A stretch of DNA of 64,000 nucleotides from Chrysophaeum taylorii. Lineage: Eukaryota; Sar; Pelagophyceae; Pelagomonadales; Pelagomonadaceae. Below are positions 38,279 to 45,928 of this stretch, one piece after another; positions within the stretch are counted from its first letter, which is position 1, and each line of letters opens with the position of its first letter. The position numbers and the translations under genes were made by a program. The notes under the pieces are model-generated. The model was not told the origin of the DNA, ran no database searches, and saw only the letters and a list, made by a program, of their open reading frames with translations. The stretch covers positions 1-64,000 of the forward strand of contig JAQMWT010000334.1 of NCBI GenBank assembly GCA_029834535.1, written 5' to 3'.

Positions 38279-39346
38279 TCACGGAGGAGGCGGCGGCGGA
38301 GGTGGAGAGCTCCTCCTCCCCGAGGTGGAGGAGGATGATGATGCTAGATCGTCGGGTCGGTCGCGGGGCGAGATACGGATGAGGATGACAGAGACGTTGT
38401 CTGTGGCGTGCTTGTTTTGGACGGCGTCGTCGACGAGGGCCTTGACGACGGAGGACGGCGTCGGCCATTGGTGGGGCTTGGCACCCGCGTAGGAGACGTC
38501 GGCGAGGAGCCTCGCGCGCACAAACTGGGCGGCGGTCTTATTCGAAAAGGCCTCGAAGAGACCGTCGCAGGCGAGGAAGATAAATTCGTCCTTTTCTGGA
38601 TCGAGGGCAACAACAACCCTGAGATCAGGGTCGGCGACGAGGGCGCCGCGCGCGGTCTCCTTGATTTTAGCATCTCCAAACGACCGAGAGACACCGAGAC
38701 CGCCGACGCGGCCGCCGTCGACCTCCGCGCCGGCCGCCTCGATCCTTTCGCGCTCGAGGGTTGGGCGATGGTCGACCGTGAGCCCAAGAGCGCGCGCCGC
38801 TCTTGGCCGCGGACCCCCGAAATCCCAGGGAAATTTGTGTCTCGCGGATACACCCGGCGGTCCGCCGACGTCATCGTCGCCCAGAGGCTCCCCGGCTTCC
38901 CCGCGCCGCACCAAGACCGCCCTCGAGTCCCCGATGTTGACGATGTGGCACTCGTCCTGCACCACGAGCGCTGCGACGCAGCAGCATCCGGAATTTGTCT
39001 TCGTCGAGCACGCGCGCTCGACATTTTCGCAAGCGCGGCGCAGGGCTCGCGTGACGTCTTTTCGCCTGTGCCACGCGCGCGACGCTAGGAGCTCGGAGGC
39101 GATCTCGCGCGGCAGCGCTTCGGCCGCCACATCGGCGGCCTCGCGTCCGTTGTGTCCGTCGAGTACGGCGAACAGCGCGATTCGCAGTCCCTCGGGGGCC
39201 TGGCCTAGGAGCAGCTCGCCAAATTCGCTCGGACTGACCACCACGTGCGCGTCTTCCATGTGCCGCCGCCGCCCGCAGTGCGACGCGACGGACGCTTCGA
39301 CTTGGGCCTTCCATGGCGCGAGGACGCACCGTCGCTTTGACGACAT
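38279..39346 (-). CDS. PP2C-type Ser/Thr protein phosphatase
   Basis: Metal-dependent protein phosphatase (PPM family), 355 residues. All core motifs are present: Arg-Arg-His-Met-Glu-Asp-Ala near 27-33, Val-Leu-Asp-Gly-His-Asn-Gly with metal ligand Asp63, Asn-Ile-Gly-Asp-Ser-Arg-Ala, Gly-Leu-Gly-Val-Ser-Arg-Ser-Phe-Gly-Asp, Ala-Cys-Asp-Gly-Leu-Phe-Glu and Asp-Asn-Val-Ser. A disordered insertion between Asp-Ser-Arg-Ala and the Thr-Val-Asp-His strand is longer than usual and includes a Pro/Gly-rich loop. The C-terminus is a Ser run followed by eight Pro. No signal peptide is seen. It is divergent from the NADAR gene across 54 bp. Confidence 0.93.
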   Translation of the reverse strand: MSSKRRCVLAPWKAQVEASVASHCGRRRHMEDAHVVVSPSEFGELLLGQAPEGLRIALFAVLDGHNGREAADVAAEALPREIASELLASRAWHRRKDVTRALRRACENVERACSTKTNSGCCCVAALVVQDECHIVNIGDSRAVLVRRGEAGEPLGDDDVGGPPGVSARHKFPWDFGGPRPRAARALGLTVDHRPTLERERIEAAGAEVDGGRVGGLGVSRSFGDAKIKETARGALVADPDLRVVVALDPEKDEFIFLACDGLFEAFSNKTAAQFVRARLLADVSYAGAKPHQWPTPSSVVKALVDDAVQNKHATDNVSVILIRISPRDRPDDLASSSSSTSGRRSSPPPPPPPP

Positions 39347-39400
39347 TTACTTTACTCTAATATAACCCACGCTCGTTCGCGGAGCAAGCAAGCACGCAAA
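39347..39400. promoter_or_regulatory. 54-bp head-to-head promoter
   Basis: Separates the PP2C and NADAR-HAD start codons. AT-rich near the PP2C start (TTTACTCTAATATAA), a possible TATA-like element. Confidence 0.4.
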
Positions 39401-40594
39401 ATGTCTGCGATCTTCTTTTACGGGCCAAAAGATGAGTACGGGTTCTTGTCGCAGTGGTACGAGTCGCCGTTCTCCGACTCTGAGGGCCGGGAGTTCGCGT
39501 GCGCGGAGCAATACATGATGTTCGCCAAGGCGGAGTTGATGGGAGACGGCGAGAGGGCGGCGTTGATCCTGTCGGCGACACATCCGGGGGACATGAAGCG
39601 GCTCGGGCGGCAGGTGAGCCCGTGGGACGAGGAGAAGTGGGTCGCCGCGCGGAGCGACATCGTCGAGGAAGGAAATTTCCTCAAGTTCAGCCAGAGTTCG
39701 TCGCTCCTTGGCGAATTACTGGCGACGGGGTCTCGCGCGCTGGTCGAAGCCTCGCCGAGGGACCGGATCTGGGGCATTGGGATTGGGGTCAAGGCCGCCA
39801 AGGCCGGGGCCGCGTGGCGGGGGCGGAATTTGCTGGGCGAGGCTCTCGTTCGCGTCCGCGAGAGGTTGCGATCGTCGCGGAGATCGCGGCTCGCGATCGA
39901 CTGCGGCGGCGTGCTGAGCGAGTTCGACACCGACGCCGGCGACCTCGTTGATAGGATTTCGAAGGGCGCGCCGACGATGGAGTGCGTAAAGGCCGTCAGT
40001 ACCTTGGTGAAACTCTTTGGCTCGGAAAATGTTTTTGTTCTCTCGAAATGTCGGAAGAAGTTACGCCACGCCACCGCGGCTTTCTTGTCGAACCGCCTCG
40101 CCGACGGCTCCGAGAATTTTTATGCGGCGACAGGACTCTTGCCTCGCAACGTCGTCTTTTGCGCCAGGCGCTCCGGCGGCTCGAGCGCCGGACTCCGCTT
40201 CAAGCCCATCGACGAGGTCGTAGACGATTGCCCCTTCGTCCCGGGGCCCCGCGTCGCCGTCCCGGACGACGTTGGGAAGGGCTGTGTCGCGAAAGTCTTA
40301 GGCCTGACGCATCTCGTTGACGACCGCGTCGACTGCCTCACCTCTTTTTGGCGGGAAGGTGTCGAGGGCGAGGAAAAGGCAGTATTTCTCTTTGGCTCGA
40401 CGACGACGTCGCGCGCGGTCCCCGGAGTCCCGATCCGCGCTTGCCCGAAGGGCTGGTCCGACGTCCTCGGACACTTCGACCAGTCCCCTGCGGAGGAGGA
40501 ATCCCCTGGGAGTGAAGAACCCCCCGAATCGGAAACCCCACCCAACAAACGGAGCAAAAACAAGGGCTGCCGCGTCCAGTCAGCAGCGTGGTAA
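39401..40594 (+). CDS. NADAR (YbiA-like) domain fused to a HAD-like domain
   Basis: 397 residues. Residues 1-160 form a NADAR domain: Phe-Leu-Ser-Gln-Trp-Tyr-Glu-Ser-Pro-Phe, Ala-Glu-Gln-Tyr-Met-Met-Phe-Ala-Lys with the conserved Glu36, Asn-Phe-Leu-Lys-Phe near 93 and Trp-Arg-Gly-Arg-Asn-Leu-Leu-Gly at the end. NADAR proteins act on ADP-ribose-linked or N-glycosidic substrates (YbiA cleaves a riboflavin intermediate; others remove ADP-ribose from guanine). Residues 162-360 look like a HAD fold: Ala-Ile-Asp-Cys-Gly-Gly-Val with Asp167, and a Leu-Val-Asp-Asp-Arg motif IV; the usual second Asp of motif I is Gly. The tail is acidic then Lys-rich, possibly nuclear. The fusion suggests a two-step nucleotide-damage or salvage enzyme, which is inference. 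Confidence 0.82.
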   Translation: MSAIFFYGPKDEYGFLSQWYESPFSDSEGREFACAEQYMMFAKAELMGDGERAALILSATHPGDMKRLGRQVSPWDEEKWVAARSDIVEEGNFLKFSQSSSLLGELLATGSRALVEASPRDRIWGIGIGVKAAKAGAAWRGRNLLGEALVRVRERLRSSRRSRLAIDCGGVLSEFDTDAGDLVDRISKGAPTMECVKAVSTLVKLFGSENVFVLSKCRKKLRHATAAFLSNRLADGSENFYAATGLLPRNVVFCARRSGGSSAGLRFKPIDEVVDDCPFVPGPRVAVPDDVGKGCVAKVLGLTHLVDDRVDCLTSFWREGVEGEEKAVFLFGSTTTSRAVPGVPIRACPKGWSDVLGHFDQSPAEEESPGSEEPPESETPPNKRSKNKGCRVQSAAW

Positions 40595-40648
40595 GAAACA
40601 ATTCTCTCTACAAGCACCAGTCCGAAACCGTAATAACAAGTAAGTAAA

Positions 40649-41863
40649 ATGCGCCACCGACGATGGTTCTGGCTGGCATGCGCAGGCGGCGCGATTGGCG
40701 GTTCTTCCCCAACGGTGCGGTTCGGGCCGGGGCCCCGAAACGCGTCGGAGGTCTGCGAGGAGCTGATGCGAGGGTTCGGGCGGAGCGAAGTGGTGGTCAA
40801 CGAGGCGCGGTTTCCGAGTCTCTGGGGGGGACTCTCCCACGCTCTCGCTCTCGCGAAGCGTCCCGCCGTCATGATTTTCTGCAACGGTGCGCACTACAAG
40901 CTCGCCCACAACTTCATGTGCGGGCTCGTTGCCGCGGGCCTCGAACACGTCGTCGCGCACGTCGTGCTCTGGTGCGCGGACGAGGCGTCGTACCGGTCGT
41001 CCCGGGCCGACTGGAGACGGGTCCAGGCCGTGCGGCTCGCGCTCGGCGGAGACGTGAGCGGCGACGCCCCGTTCAAGGAAGCGCGGTACGCGCGAATGGC
41101 GGCCGTGAAGGCCCTGATGCCCTGGGCGGCGGCGGCCCTCGGGTTCGACGCGCTGACGCAAGACGCGGATCTCGTATGGCGCGGCGACGTCCTCGCTCGC
41201 GTCGCGGAACTCGACGCCGCCATGATGCCCGACTCGAACCGCGTCGACCCCTTTCAGCGACCCTGCAAGCGCAAGGAGGCGGCCAGGATCGACGCGTACG
41301 CGGCTCATCACGGGCGGAGTTCTGGCGACTGCGCGGCTTATCGGTGCGTTTCGAGCGTCAACGGTGGGTTCGTGTACGCGCGCGCGCGGTCGAGCATCGT
41401 GGCCGCGCTTCGAGACTGGTTTGAAAGGTGCCCGACGATCGTAGCCGACCGCGAGAACCAGCCGAGCCTGGTCGCGGCGCTGGAGGAGAGAGTACCGCCG
41501 GGAGGCTGCGTCTACGGGCCGACGAGAAAAGACGCTGCTGCTGCTGACCTCGTGGTCATGGGAGAGGTGGTTTCGGGCCAGCGGCCCGCCGTCGCGCGCG
41601 ACCTCGAACGTCGGGGCCGTCTCCTCGCTTTCCACTGCAACTTTCGGTTCGGCTGGCGCGCCAAGTGCGACACCCTCCGCAAGCTCGGGATGCTCTATGT
41701 GGCGCCGAGACACCTCCTCGGCGACGCGTGCCGCGAGCCCCCCCACCTCCCCTGCGGCGCCTGCCTCGCGTCATCATCATCATCATCATCATCATCCCTG
41801 GACGTAGTGCGTCATTACGCCAACAATTCAGTCTCTAGTCGAGGGCGTCAAGGTCGGTGGTGA
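40649..41863 (+). CDS. Nucleotide-diphospho-sugar transferase, type II membrane
   Basis: 404 residues. A short N-terminal hydrophobic stretch (Trp-Phe-Trp-Leu-Ala-Cys-Ala-Gly-Gly) could be a signal or anchor for the Golgi lumen. The catalytic region resembles the nucleotide-diphospho-sugar transferase (GT77-like) fold: Leu-Gly-Phe-Asp-Ala-Leu-Thr-Gln-Asp-Ala-Asp-Leu-Val-Trp near 165-180 contains the Asp-x-Asp metal motif, and Val-Asn-Gly-Gly-Phe-Val-Tyr-Ala-Arg near 240 follows at the usual distance. It would add a sugar to a glycoprotein or wall polymer; donor unknown. A Ser run from a TCA repeat lies near the C-terminus. Its last 29 bases overlap the 3' end of the opposite ZNHIT2 gene. Confidence 0.8.
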   Translation: MRHRRWFWLACAGGAIGGSSPTVRFGPGPRNASEVCEELMRGFGRSEVVVNEARFPSLWGGLSHALALAKRPAVMIFCNGAHYKLAHNFMCGLVAAGLEHVVAHVVLWCADEASYRSSRADWRRVQAVRLALGGDVSGDAPFKEARYARMAAVKALMPWAAAALGFDALTQDADLVWRGDVLARVAELDAAMMPDSNRVDPFQRPCKRKEAARIDAYAAHHGRSSGDCAAYRCVSSVNGGFVYARARSSIVAALRDWFERCPTIVADRENQPSLVAALEERVPPGGCVYGPTRKDAAAADLVVMGEVVSGQRPAVARDLERRGRLLAFHCNFRFGWRAKCDTLRKLGMLYVAPRHLLGDACREPPHLPCGACLASSSSSSSSSLDVVRHYANNSVSSRGRQGRW

Positions 41864-42989
41864 CGACATCACGAAGAAGAAACCTCGGCGGCGGCGGCGG
41901 CGGCGACTCATCTTTTTTTTGCTGGTGCTGGTGGTGGTGGTGATCGGCGAGGAGGGCGTCTCGGTAGCAGCGCGCGGCCGCGCTCGCGCGGGGGAACGCG
42001 TCGTCGGGGGCCTCGTGGGCGACCCAGAGAAGGAGGAAGCGGAGCTTGGAGGCGCGGGTGGAGGGGGCCCCGCCGATGTCCAAAAGACGCCAGGCGTCCA
42101 AGAGCGCCGCGGCGGCGACGGCTCGTCCGGCGACGAGGGTCGCGGCGTCGTCGACTTGGGCCGCCGCGTACCACGCGTTAGTCGCGGGAAGGAGCGCGGT
42201 GCGGCGCGCGGCCTGCGCGACCGCGCTGAGCGCATCACGGGGACACTCGTGGCGCGCGTCTCGCGAGAGTACGGGGGACGCCGCGACGAGCTTGGCGGCC
42301 GCCTCGGGCGCGTCCAGGACGTGCTCGCCGTCGAAGGACCGGCACGCGAAGGCGTAGGCATACAGCACATCCAAGGCCGAGTTGATCAAGAGGGGCGAGG
42401 GGGGCTTTGAAAGCTTGCCGATGCGCCGAAACGCGGGCAGCGTCCGAACGCGCGACACGAGGTTTTCTTTCTCGGGATGATCGTAAAAGGCTTCGAGCAC
42501 TCCCCCCTCTTCGATTTCGATTTCGATCTCGATCGATGGGGGTCCATCGGTGTTTTCCCACCAGGGATTCCAGGGCGTGACCCGGATCTCGCCGCGGCGC
42601 GCAGCCGCGAGGGCCTTTCGCTCTTCCTCTGGCGTAGGGTCCGCGCCGTCCGCGAGCTCCTTCAGCCGCGTCGCCTCGAAAGCGTCGCTCACCTCGTCCC
42701 GCGTCTCCGCGCACAAATCGCGCACGCACCGCACACGGCCCGAGGGCAAGCCCTCGGCCTCGCGCTCCCGCACCTCGCGCTCGCATTGGCCGCGAAAGAA
42801 CCGCTCGCTGCAACCGTGTCGCGCGAAACACGTCGCGGCGCAGTAGGCCGCGCCGCACGAGGGGCACCGGTACCGCCCGAGGGAACGGCGGCACACCAGA
42901 CACACCGCGGCGCTCGGCTGCGCGGGGAGGTCGACGCGCCTCGTCCTCGACCGCGTCGGCCGAAGCGCACATCGCACTTGGTCGAGCAT
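41835..42989 (-). CDS. ZNHIT2: HIT-type zinc-finger protein, ZNHIT2-like
   Basis: 384 residues, soluble. The zf-HIT finger is at about 30-70: Cys-Leu-Val-Cys, Tyr-Arg-Cys-Pro-Ser-Cys, Tyr-Cys-Ala-Ala-Thr-Cys-Phe-Ala-Arg-His-Gly-Cys. The following several hundred residues with helical, Ala/Leu-rich C-terminal parts and the motif Asn-Ser-Ala-Leu-Asp-Val-Leu-Tyr-Ala-Tyr-Ala-Phe match ZNHIT2, a cofactor of the R2TP/Prp8 assembly pathway for U5 snRNP, rather than the smaller ZNHIT1/3/6. His and Gln runs near the end are microsatellite-coded. It is tail-to-tail with the glycosyltransferase (29-bp overlap) and head-to-head with TAF9 (41 bp). Confidence 0.82.
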   Translation of the reverse strand: MLDQVRCALRPTRSRTRRVDLPAQPSAAVCLVCRRSLGRYRCPSCGAAYCAATCFARHGCSERFFRGQCEREVREREAEGLPSGRVRCVRDLCAETRDEVSDAFEATRLKELADGADPTPEEERKALAAARRGEIRVTPWNPWWENTDGPPSIEIEIEIEEGGVLEAFYDHPEKENLVSRVRTLPAFRRIGKLSKPPSPLLINSALDVLYAYAFACRSFDGEHVLDAPEAAAKLVAASPVLSRDARHECPRDALSAVAQAARRTALLPATNAWYAAAQVDDAATLVAGRAVAAAALLDAWRLLDIGGAPSTRASKLRFLLLWVAHEAPDDAFPRASAAARCYRDALLADHHHHQHQQKKDESPPPPPPRFLLRDVVTTDLDALD

Positions 42990-43030
42990 GCGCCTCCTAC
43001 TGGTCGTCTCTGAGGGTAAGGGATAAAAGA
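42990..43030. promoter_or_regulatory. 41-bp head-to-head promoter (ZNHIT2/TAF9)
   Basis: The shortest certain divergent gap in the window: 41 bp between two ATG codons of a splicing-assembly factor and a TFIID subunit. Confidence 0.45.
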
Positions 43031-43522
43031 ATGGTGTCGGAAGAGGCCATAGCCCAGGCGCTCCTCGCGTCCCTCAACGTCGACAAGTACGAGCCCGGGG
43101 TCGTCGGCGTGGTGCTCGAGCAGATGCACCGCGCCGCGCAGGCGATCTTGAGCGATAGCCGCGATGCCGCGCTGCACGCGGGCCGCGACGTTATCACCGT
43201 CGAGGATGTGCAACTAGCGGACGATCTCGCGCGCGAAGACAACTACTCGGCTTCGCCGGTCCCCTCGCGCGACGCCATGTTCCAGGTTGCAAAAATCGTC
43301 AACGCCCAGCCCATCAAGCTCGACGACGGCCACGGCCTGAGGTTGCCGCCCAAAGAATACCAGCTGACGGCGAGGGCTTTTCAGCTGGCCCCGGCCGACA
43401 ACCTCTCCCGCGCCTCCAACAACGGCGCCAGACCGACCCCCCCCAACGCCTCGGCCGTCCTCTCGGCGGCGGCAGCCTCGTTCGCGGCCGGCATGGCCGC
43501 GACCGGGCCGCCCGCTGCGTAA
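43031..43522 (+). CDS. TAF9: TFIID subunit TAF9
   Basis: 163 residues, nuclear. The N-terminal 80 residues are a histone fold of the TAF9 type (Met-Val-Ser-Glu-Glu-Ala-Ile, Ala-Leu-Leu-Ala-Ser-Leu-Asn-Val, then Asp-Val-Ile-Thr-Val-Glu-Asp-Val-Gln-Leu-Ala). The family-specific sequence after the fold is present: Leu-Arg-Leu-Pro-Pro-Lys-Glu-Tyr-Gln-Leu-Thr-Ala near 110-121. TAF9 pairs with TAF6 in TFIID and SAGA. The tail is Ala/Asn/Pro-rich and short compared with animal TAF9. Confidence 0.9.
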   Translation: MVSEEAIAQALLASLNVDKYEPGVVGVVLEQMHRAAQAILSDSRDAALHAGRDVITVEDVQLADDLAREDNYSASPVPSRDAMFQVAKIVNAQPIKLDDGHGLRLPPKEYQLTARAFQLAPADNLSRASNNGARPTPPNASAVLSAAAASFAAGMAATGPPAA

Positions 43523-44217
43523 TAAGTATACCCTCTTTGAGCTCGAGTTGCGCTCTCCAACCCCCCCCCCCCCTTGTAATAATGATGACTCGGTGTAAAA
43601 GCACAACAACTATATCAGGCGGTAGTCCGAGCGTAGTGGATGGAGGCTGACATCCTGGAGGTGAATAAGCCGACAAGGAGGAGTGACCGCCCGCGTTGGT
43701 ATCACCGACGGGCATGGTGCGGCCACGCTGCCGGACCGGACCTCCTGGGCAATTAACTTGCAAAGACGAGGAGGCGGCTGCCCGCGCCCCAGGAGGACGA
43801 GGCCAAGCGCAAGCGCGCCAAGAACTGCGCCCAGAAGCGCGGCAAGCAGGACTACGCGGAGCTCCTGGCCGCCCGTACGAGATGGCTGCATCTTTCTGTG
43901 CGGATCTTACGATCGACGTGGAGGCTTGCGACGCCAGCCGCCTTATCAGGGGCCATGCGGGAAGAAGAAGTTCAGCGCCGAGGCGGACGTCGACTTCAAC
44001 GTCGACGGGCGGCCTGCGAATGATGCCGTCGAGATCGAATGTGGTAACGGGCCCGCCGCCGCCGACTAGGTCGACCACATATCTCGACGACGCTCGCTCG
44101 CTCGCTCGCTCGCTCGCCATCGTACAGTACTAGGTGGTCCGGGACTTGAATTCGGTTCCGGTTCTGTATTCGGGTGGGACCCCAGGGACTGATCCTGCTT
44201 GCAGGATCTGGTGGCGG
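43523..44217 (+). other. Possible small basic two-exon gene, unproven
   Basis: Between TAF9 and the F-box gene, two plus-strand stretches have the codon bias of real exons. 43766-43894 encodes a Lys/Arg-rich helix (Lys-Arg-Lys-Arg-Ala-Lys-Asn-Cys-Ala-Gln-Lys-Arg), reminiscent of a bZIP basic region but off-register for it. 43950-44069 encodes Lys-Lys-Lys-Phe-Ser-Ala-Glu-Ala-Asp-Val-Asp-Phe and a polar end. They can be joined in frame by a 52-bp GTGCGG...ATCAG intron (43898-43949). No start codon is assured; a 49-bp upstream intron with the same donor could supply one. A (CTCG)n run lies at about 44090-44117. I do not assign a product. Confidence 0.3.
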
Positions 44218-45513
44218 ATGCCCCACGTTCGTCGGCTCGTGGAGCGGCGGGTGGTGGTGCGGCGTCCCGGGCGGCTGCGGCTGAGGATCGAGTGGTCCAC
44301 CGACAAGAAGCAGGGGGTGGTGGTGCGGCTCGTAAAGAGGGAGGCGCCGAGTTGCCGCGTCGCGACGTCGGTGCTGGCGATGATGTGGGAGGGCGTGTTC
44401 GAGTCGGTCCGGCAGCGGCTGCGCTTGTTCGTGCGGCAGGTTCGTTCCAAGCCACCGGTGAAGACGCTGGCAACAACGGCCGGAATGGAGGGTTGCCTGA
44501 GCGCTCTTCCCGACGACGTGCTACTCCGAGCGCTCGCGAGGCTGCCGCTCGAATGCCATCGCACCGCTAGGTGCGTGTGCCGGAAGATGCGCGAGGTCCT
44601 GACCTCGCGCGCCTACCGCACCGAAAGGGTGTCCTCGGGGTGCGCCGAGACGCTGGTGGTCGTCGCGGGCGGCCAGAGCGAGCGATTGCGGTGCTCGGAA
44701 AGGGTCGGCGTCTGTCGCTTGACGACGGGCTGCGGTCTGTCGCGCGAGACGGTCGCGCGGCTCCCGGCGGGGCGGCGGGCGTGCTCGGCGCTGGCGGGGG
44801 ACGTCGTGGTGGTTCTCGGCGGGTTCTTCGCAGACGGTATTCCGACCGCGACCGGAGTCTCGTTCTCCCCGACGACGACGCGAACTTTGCCGTTTCCGGC
44901 GATGAGGATTCCGCGCGCGGGCCACGCGACCGCCCGGCTTGGAGGCTCCGTCGTCGCCGCGGGGGGCCTCACGAGGACTGCGCTCGGGAGCGGCGTGTGC
45001 GCTTCGGTCGAACGGTTCGACGGCCAAAACTGGTCGTTCGTCGAGCCGCTCCCGCGCGCGACGTGCTTCTGCGCCGCCGGCGTCCTCGTCGCCAAGGACG
45101 GCACGGACCACTTGATTCTCGCGGGTGGCGAAGATGGACGCGACATCTTAGCTTGCGTCCAGGCCTTCGACGGCGCACGCTGGTCGAGCAGGGCTCCGCT
45201 TCCCTTACCCCTCTGCGCGACGGCCTCTGCCGTCTACCGCAACAAACTCTACGTCTTCGGGGGCTGGAGCGACCGTCGCTTCGCGATGGATCTCGTCTTA
45301 GTCTACGACTACGACCAAGATTCCTGGTCTCTAGGCCCGACCCTCCCCGCCCGCACCTCGTTCGCGTCGGCCTGCGCGACCCCCGACGGCATCATCCTCG
45401 TTTCCGGCGACGCGGTTATACTCCTCTCCGGTCGCCGCGGCCGCGAGACCATCACCGCCCTCGGCGAGTGCGAAATTCTCGCCCAAGCGGCCCTCGCCCT
45501 TTCCGTCCTTTGA
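44218..45513 (+). CDS. F-box protein with kelch-type propeller
   Basis: 431 residues from the ATG at 44218, or 342 from the ATG at 44485. The F-box (Leu-Pro-Asp-Asp-Val-Leu-Leu-Arg-Ala-Leu-Ala-Arg-Leu) begins seven residues after the second ATG. Five or so kelch blades follow, with Gly-Gly pairs and the conserved Tyr/Trp spacing, for example Leu-Tyr-Val-Phe-Gly-Gly-Trp-Ser near the C-terminal third. It is probably a substrate receptor of an SCF ubiquitin ligase. The basic, Trp-containing stretch between the two ATGs has strong G/C third positions, so I keep it, but it has no family resemblance. An acceptor-like TGCTTGCAG at 44192-44200 leaves room for an upstream exon. Confidence 0.8.
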   Translation: MPHVRRLVERRVVVRRPGRLRLRIEWSTDKKQGVVVRLVKREAPSCRVATSVLAMMWEGVFESVRQRLRLFVRQVRSKPPVKTLATTAGMEGCLSALPDDVLLRALARLPLECHRTARCVCRKMREVLTSRAYRTERVSSGCAETLVVVAGGQSERLRCSERVGVCRLTTGCGLSRETVARLPAGRRACSALAGDVVVVLGGFFADGIPTATGVSFSPTTTRTLPFPAMRIPRAGHATARLGGSVVAAGGLTRTALGSGVCASVERFDGQNWSFVEPLPRATCFCAAGVLVAKDGTDHLILAGGEDGRDILACVQAFDGARWSSRAPLPLPLCATASAVYRNKLYVFGGWSDRRFAMDLVLVYDYDQDSWSLGPTLPARTSFASACATPDGIILVSGDAVILLSGRRGRETITALGECEILAQAALALSVL

Positions 45514-45928
45514 AGGGGCCGCCGTGTACATACTCACTACTTCTTCCTCTCGATGCTGCACCCTCTGCTGCTACTACGTCGAGACGTGCCGCCGCCGCCG
45601 CCGTTACACTGTACATATCCCACAACCGGCGTCTCGCCTCGTGCTTGGCTTGGAGGAGGAGGTTTCACCGGCCCCTCCAACTGGAAAAAAAGCGGCGGCG
45701 GCGGCGGCGGCGCTTTTTGTTCTCCTTCCTTTCTTTCTTTCTTTCTTTGTTCGTTCGTTCGTTCGTCGTCGTCGTCGCTCCCGTCACTTTGCTGCTCGCC
45801 TGTTGTCAGGAGGGAGCAAAAAAATAACCGGCTTCTTCTTCTTCTTCTTCTTCACATATGATAGCATAATATATACTAGGCCGGCGGCAGCCCATTCGAA
45901 CGAACGAACGAAAACGGCGGCGCTTGCC
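45514..45928. repeat. Intergenic, dense microsatellites
   Basis: (CCG)n near 45590 and 45690, (TTTC)n at about 45729-45752, (GTTC)n at about 45750-45768, (CTT)n at about 45831-45853 and (CGAA)n at about 45897-45912. The GH3 gene ends in a run of Ala codons from a CAG/CTG repeat. No gene supported. Confidence 0.5.

Noticed and set aside
43766-43894. bZIP transcription factor
   Set aside because: The Asn, Ala/Gln and Arg spacing of the basic region is off by a residue and no leucine heptads follow.
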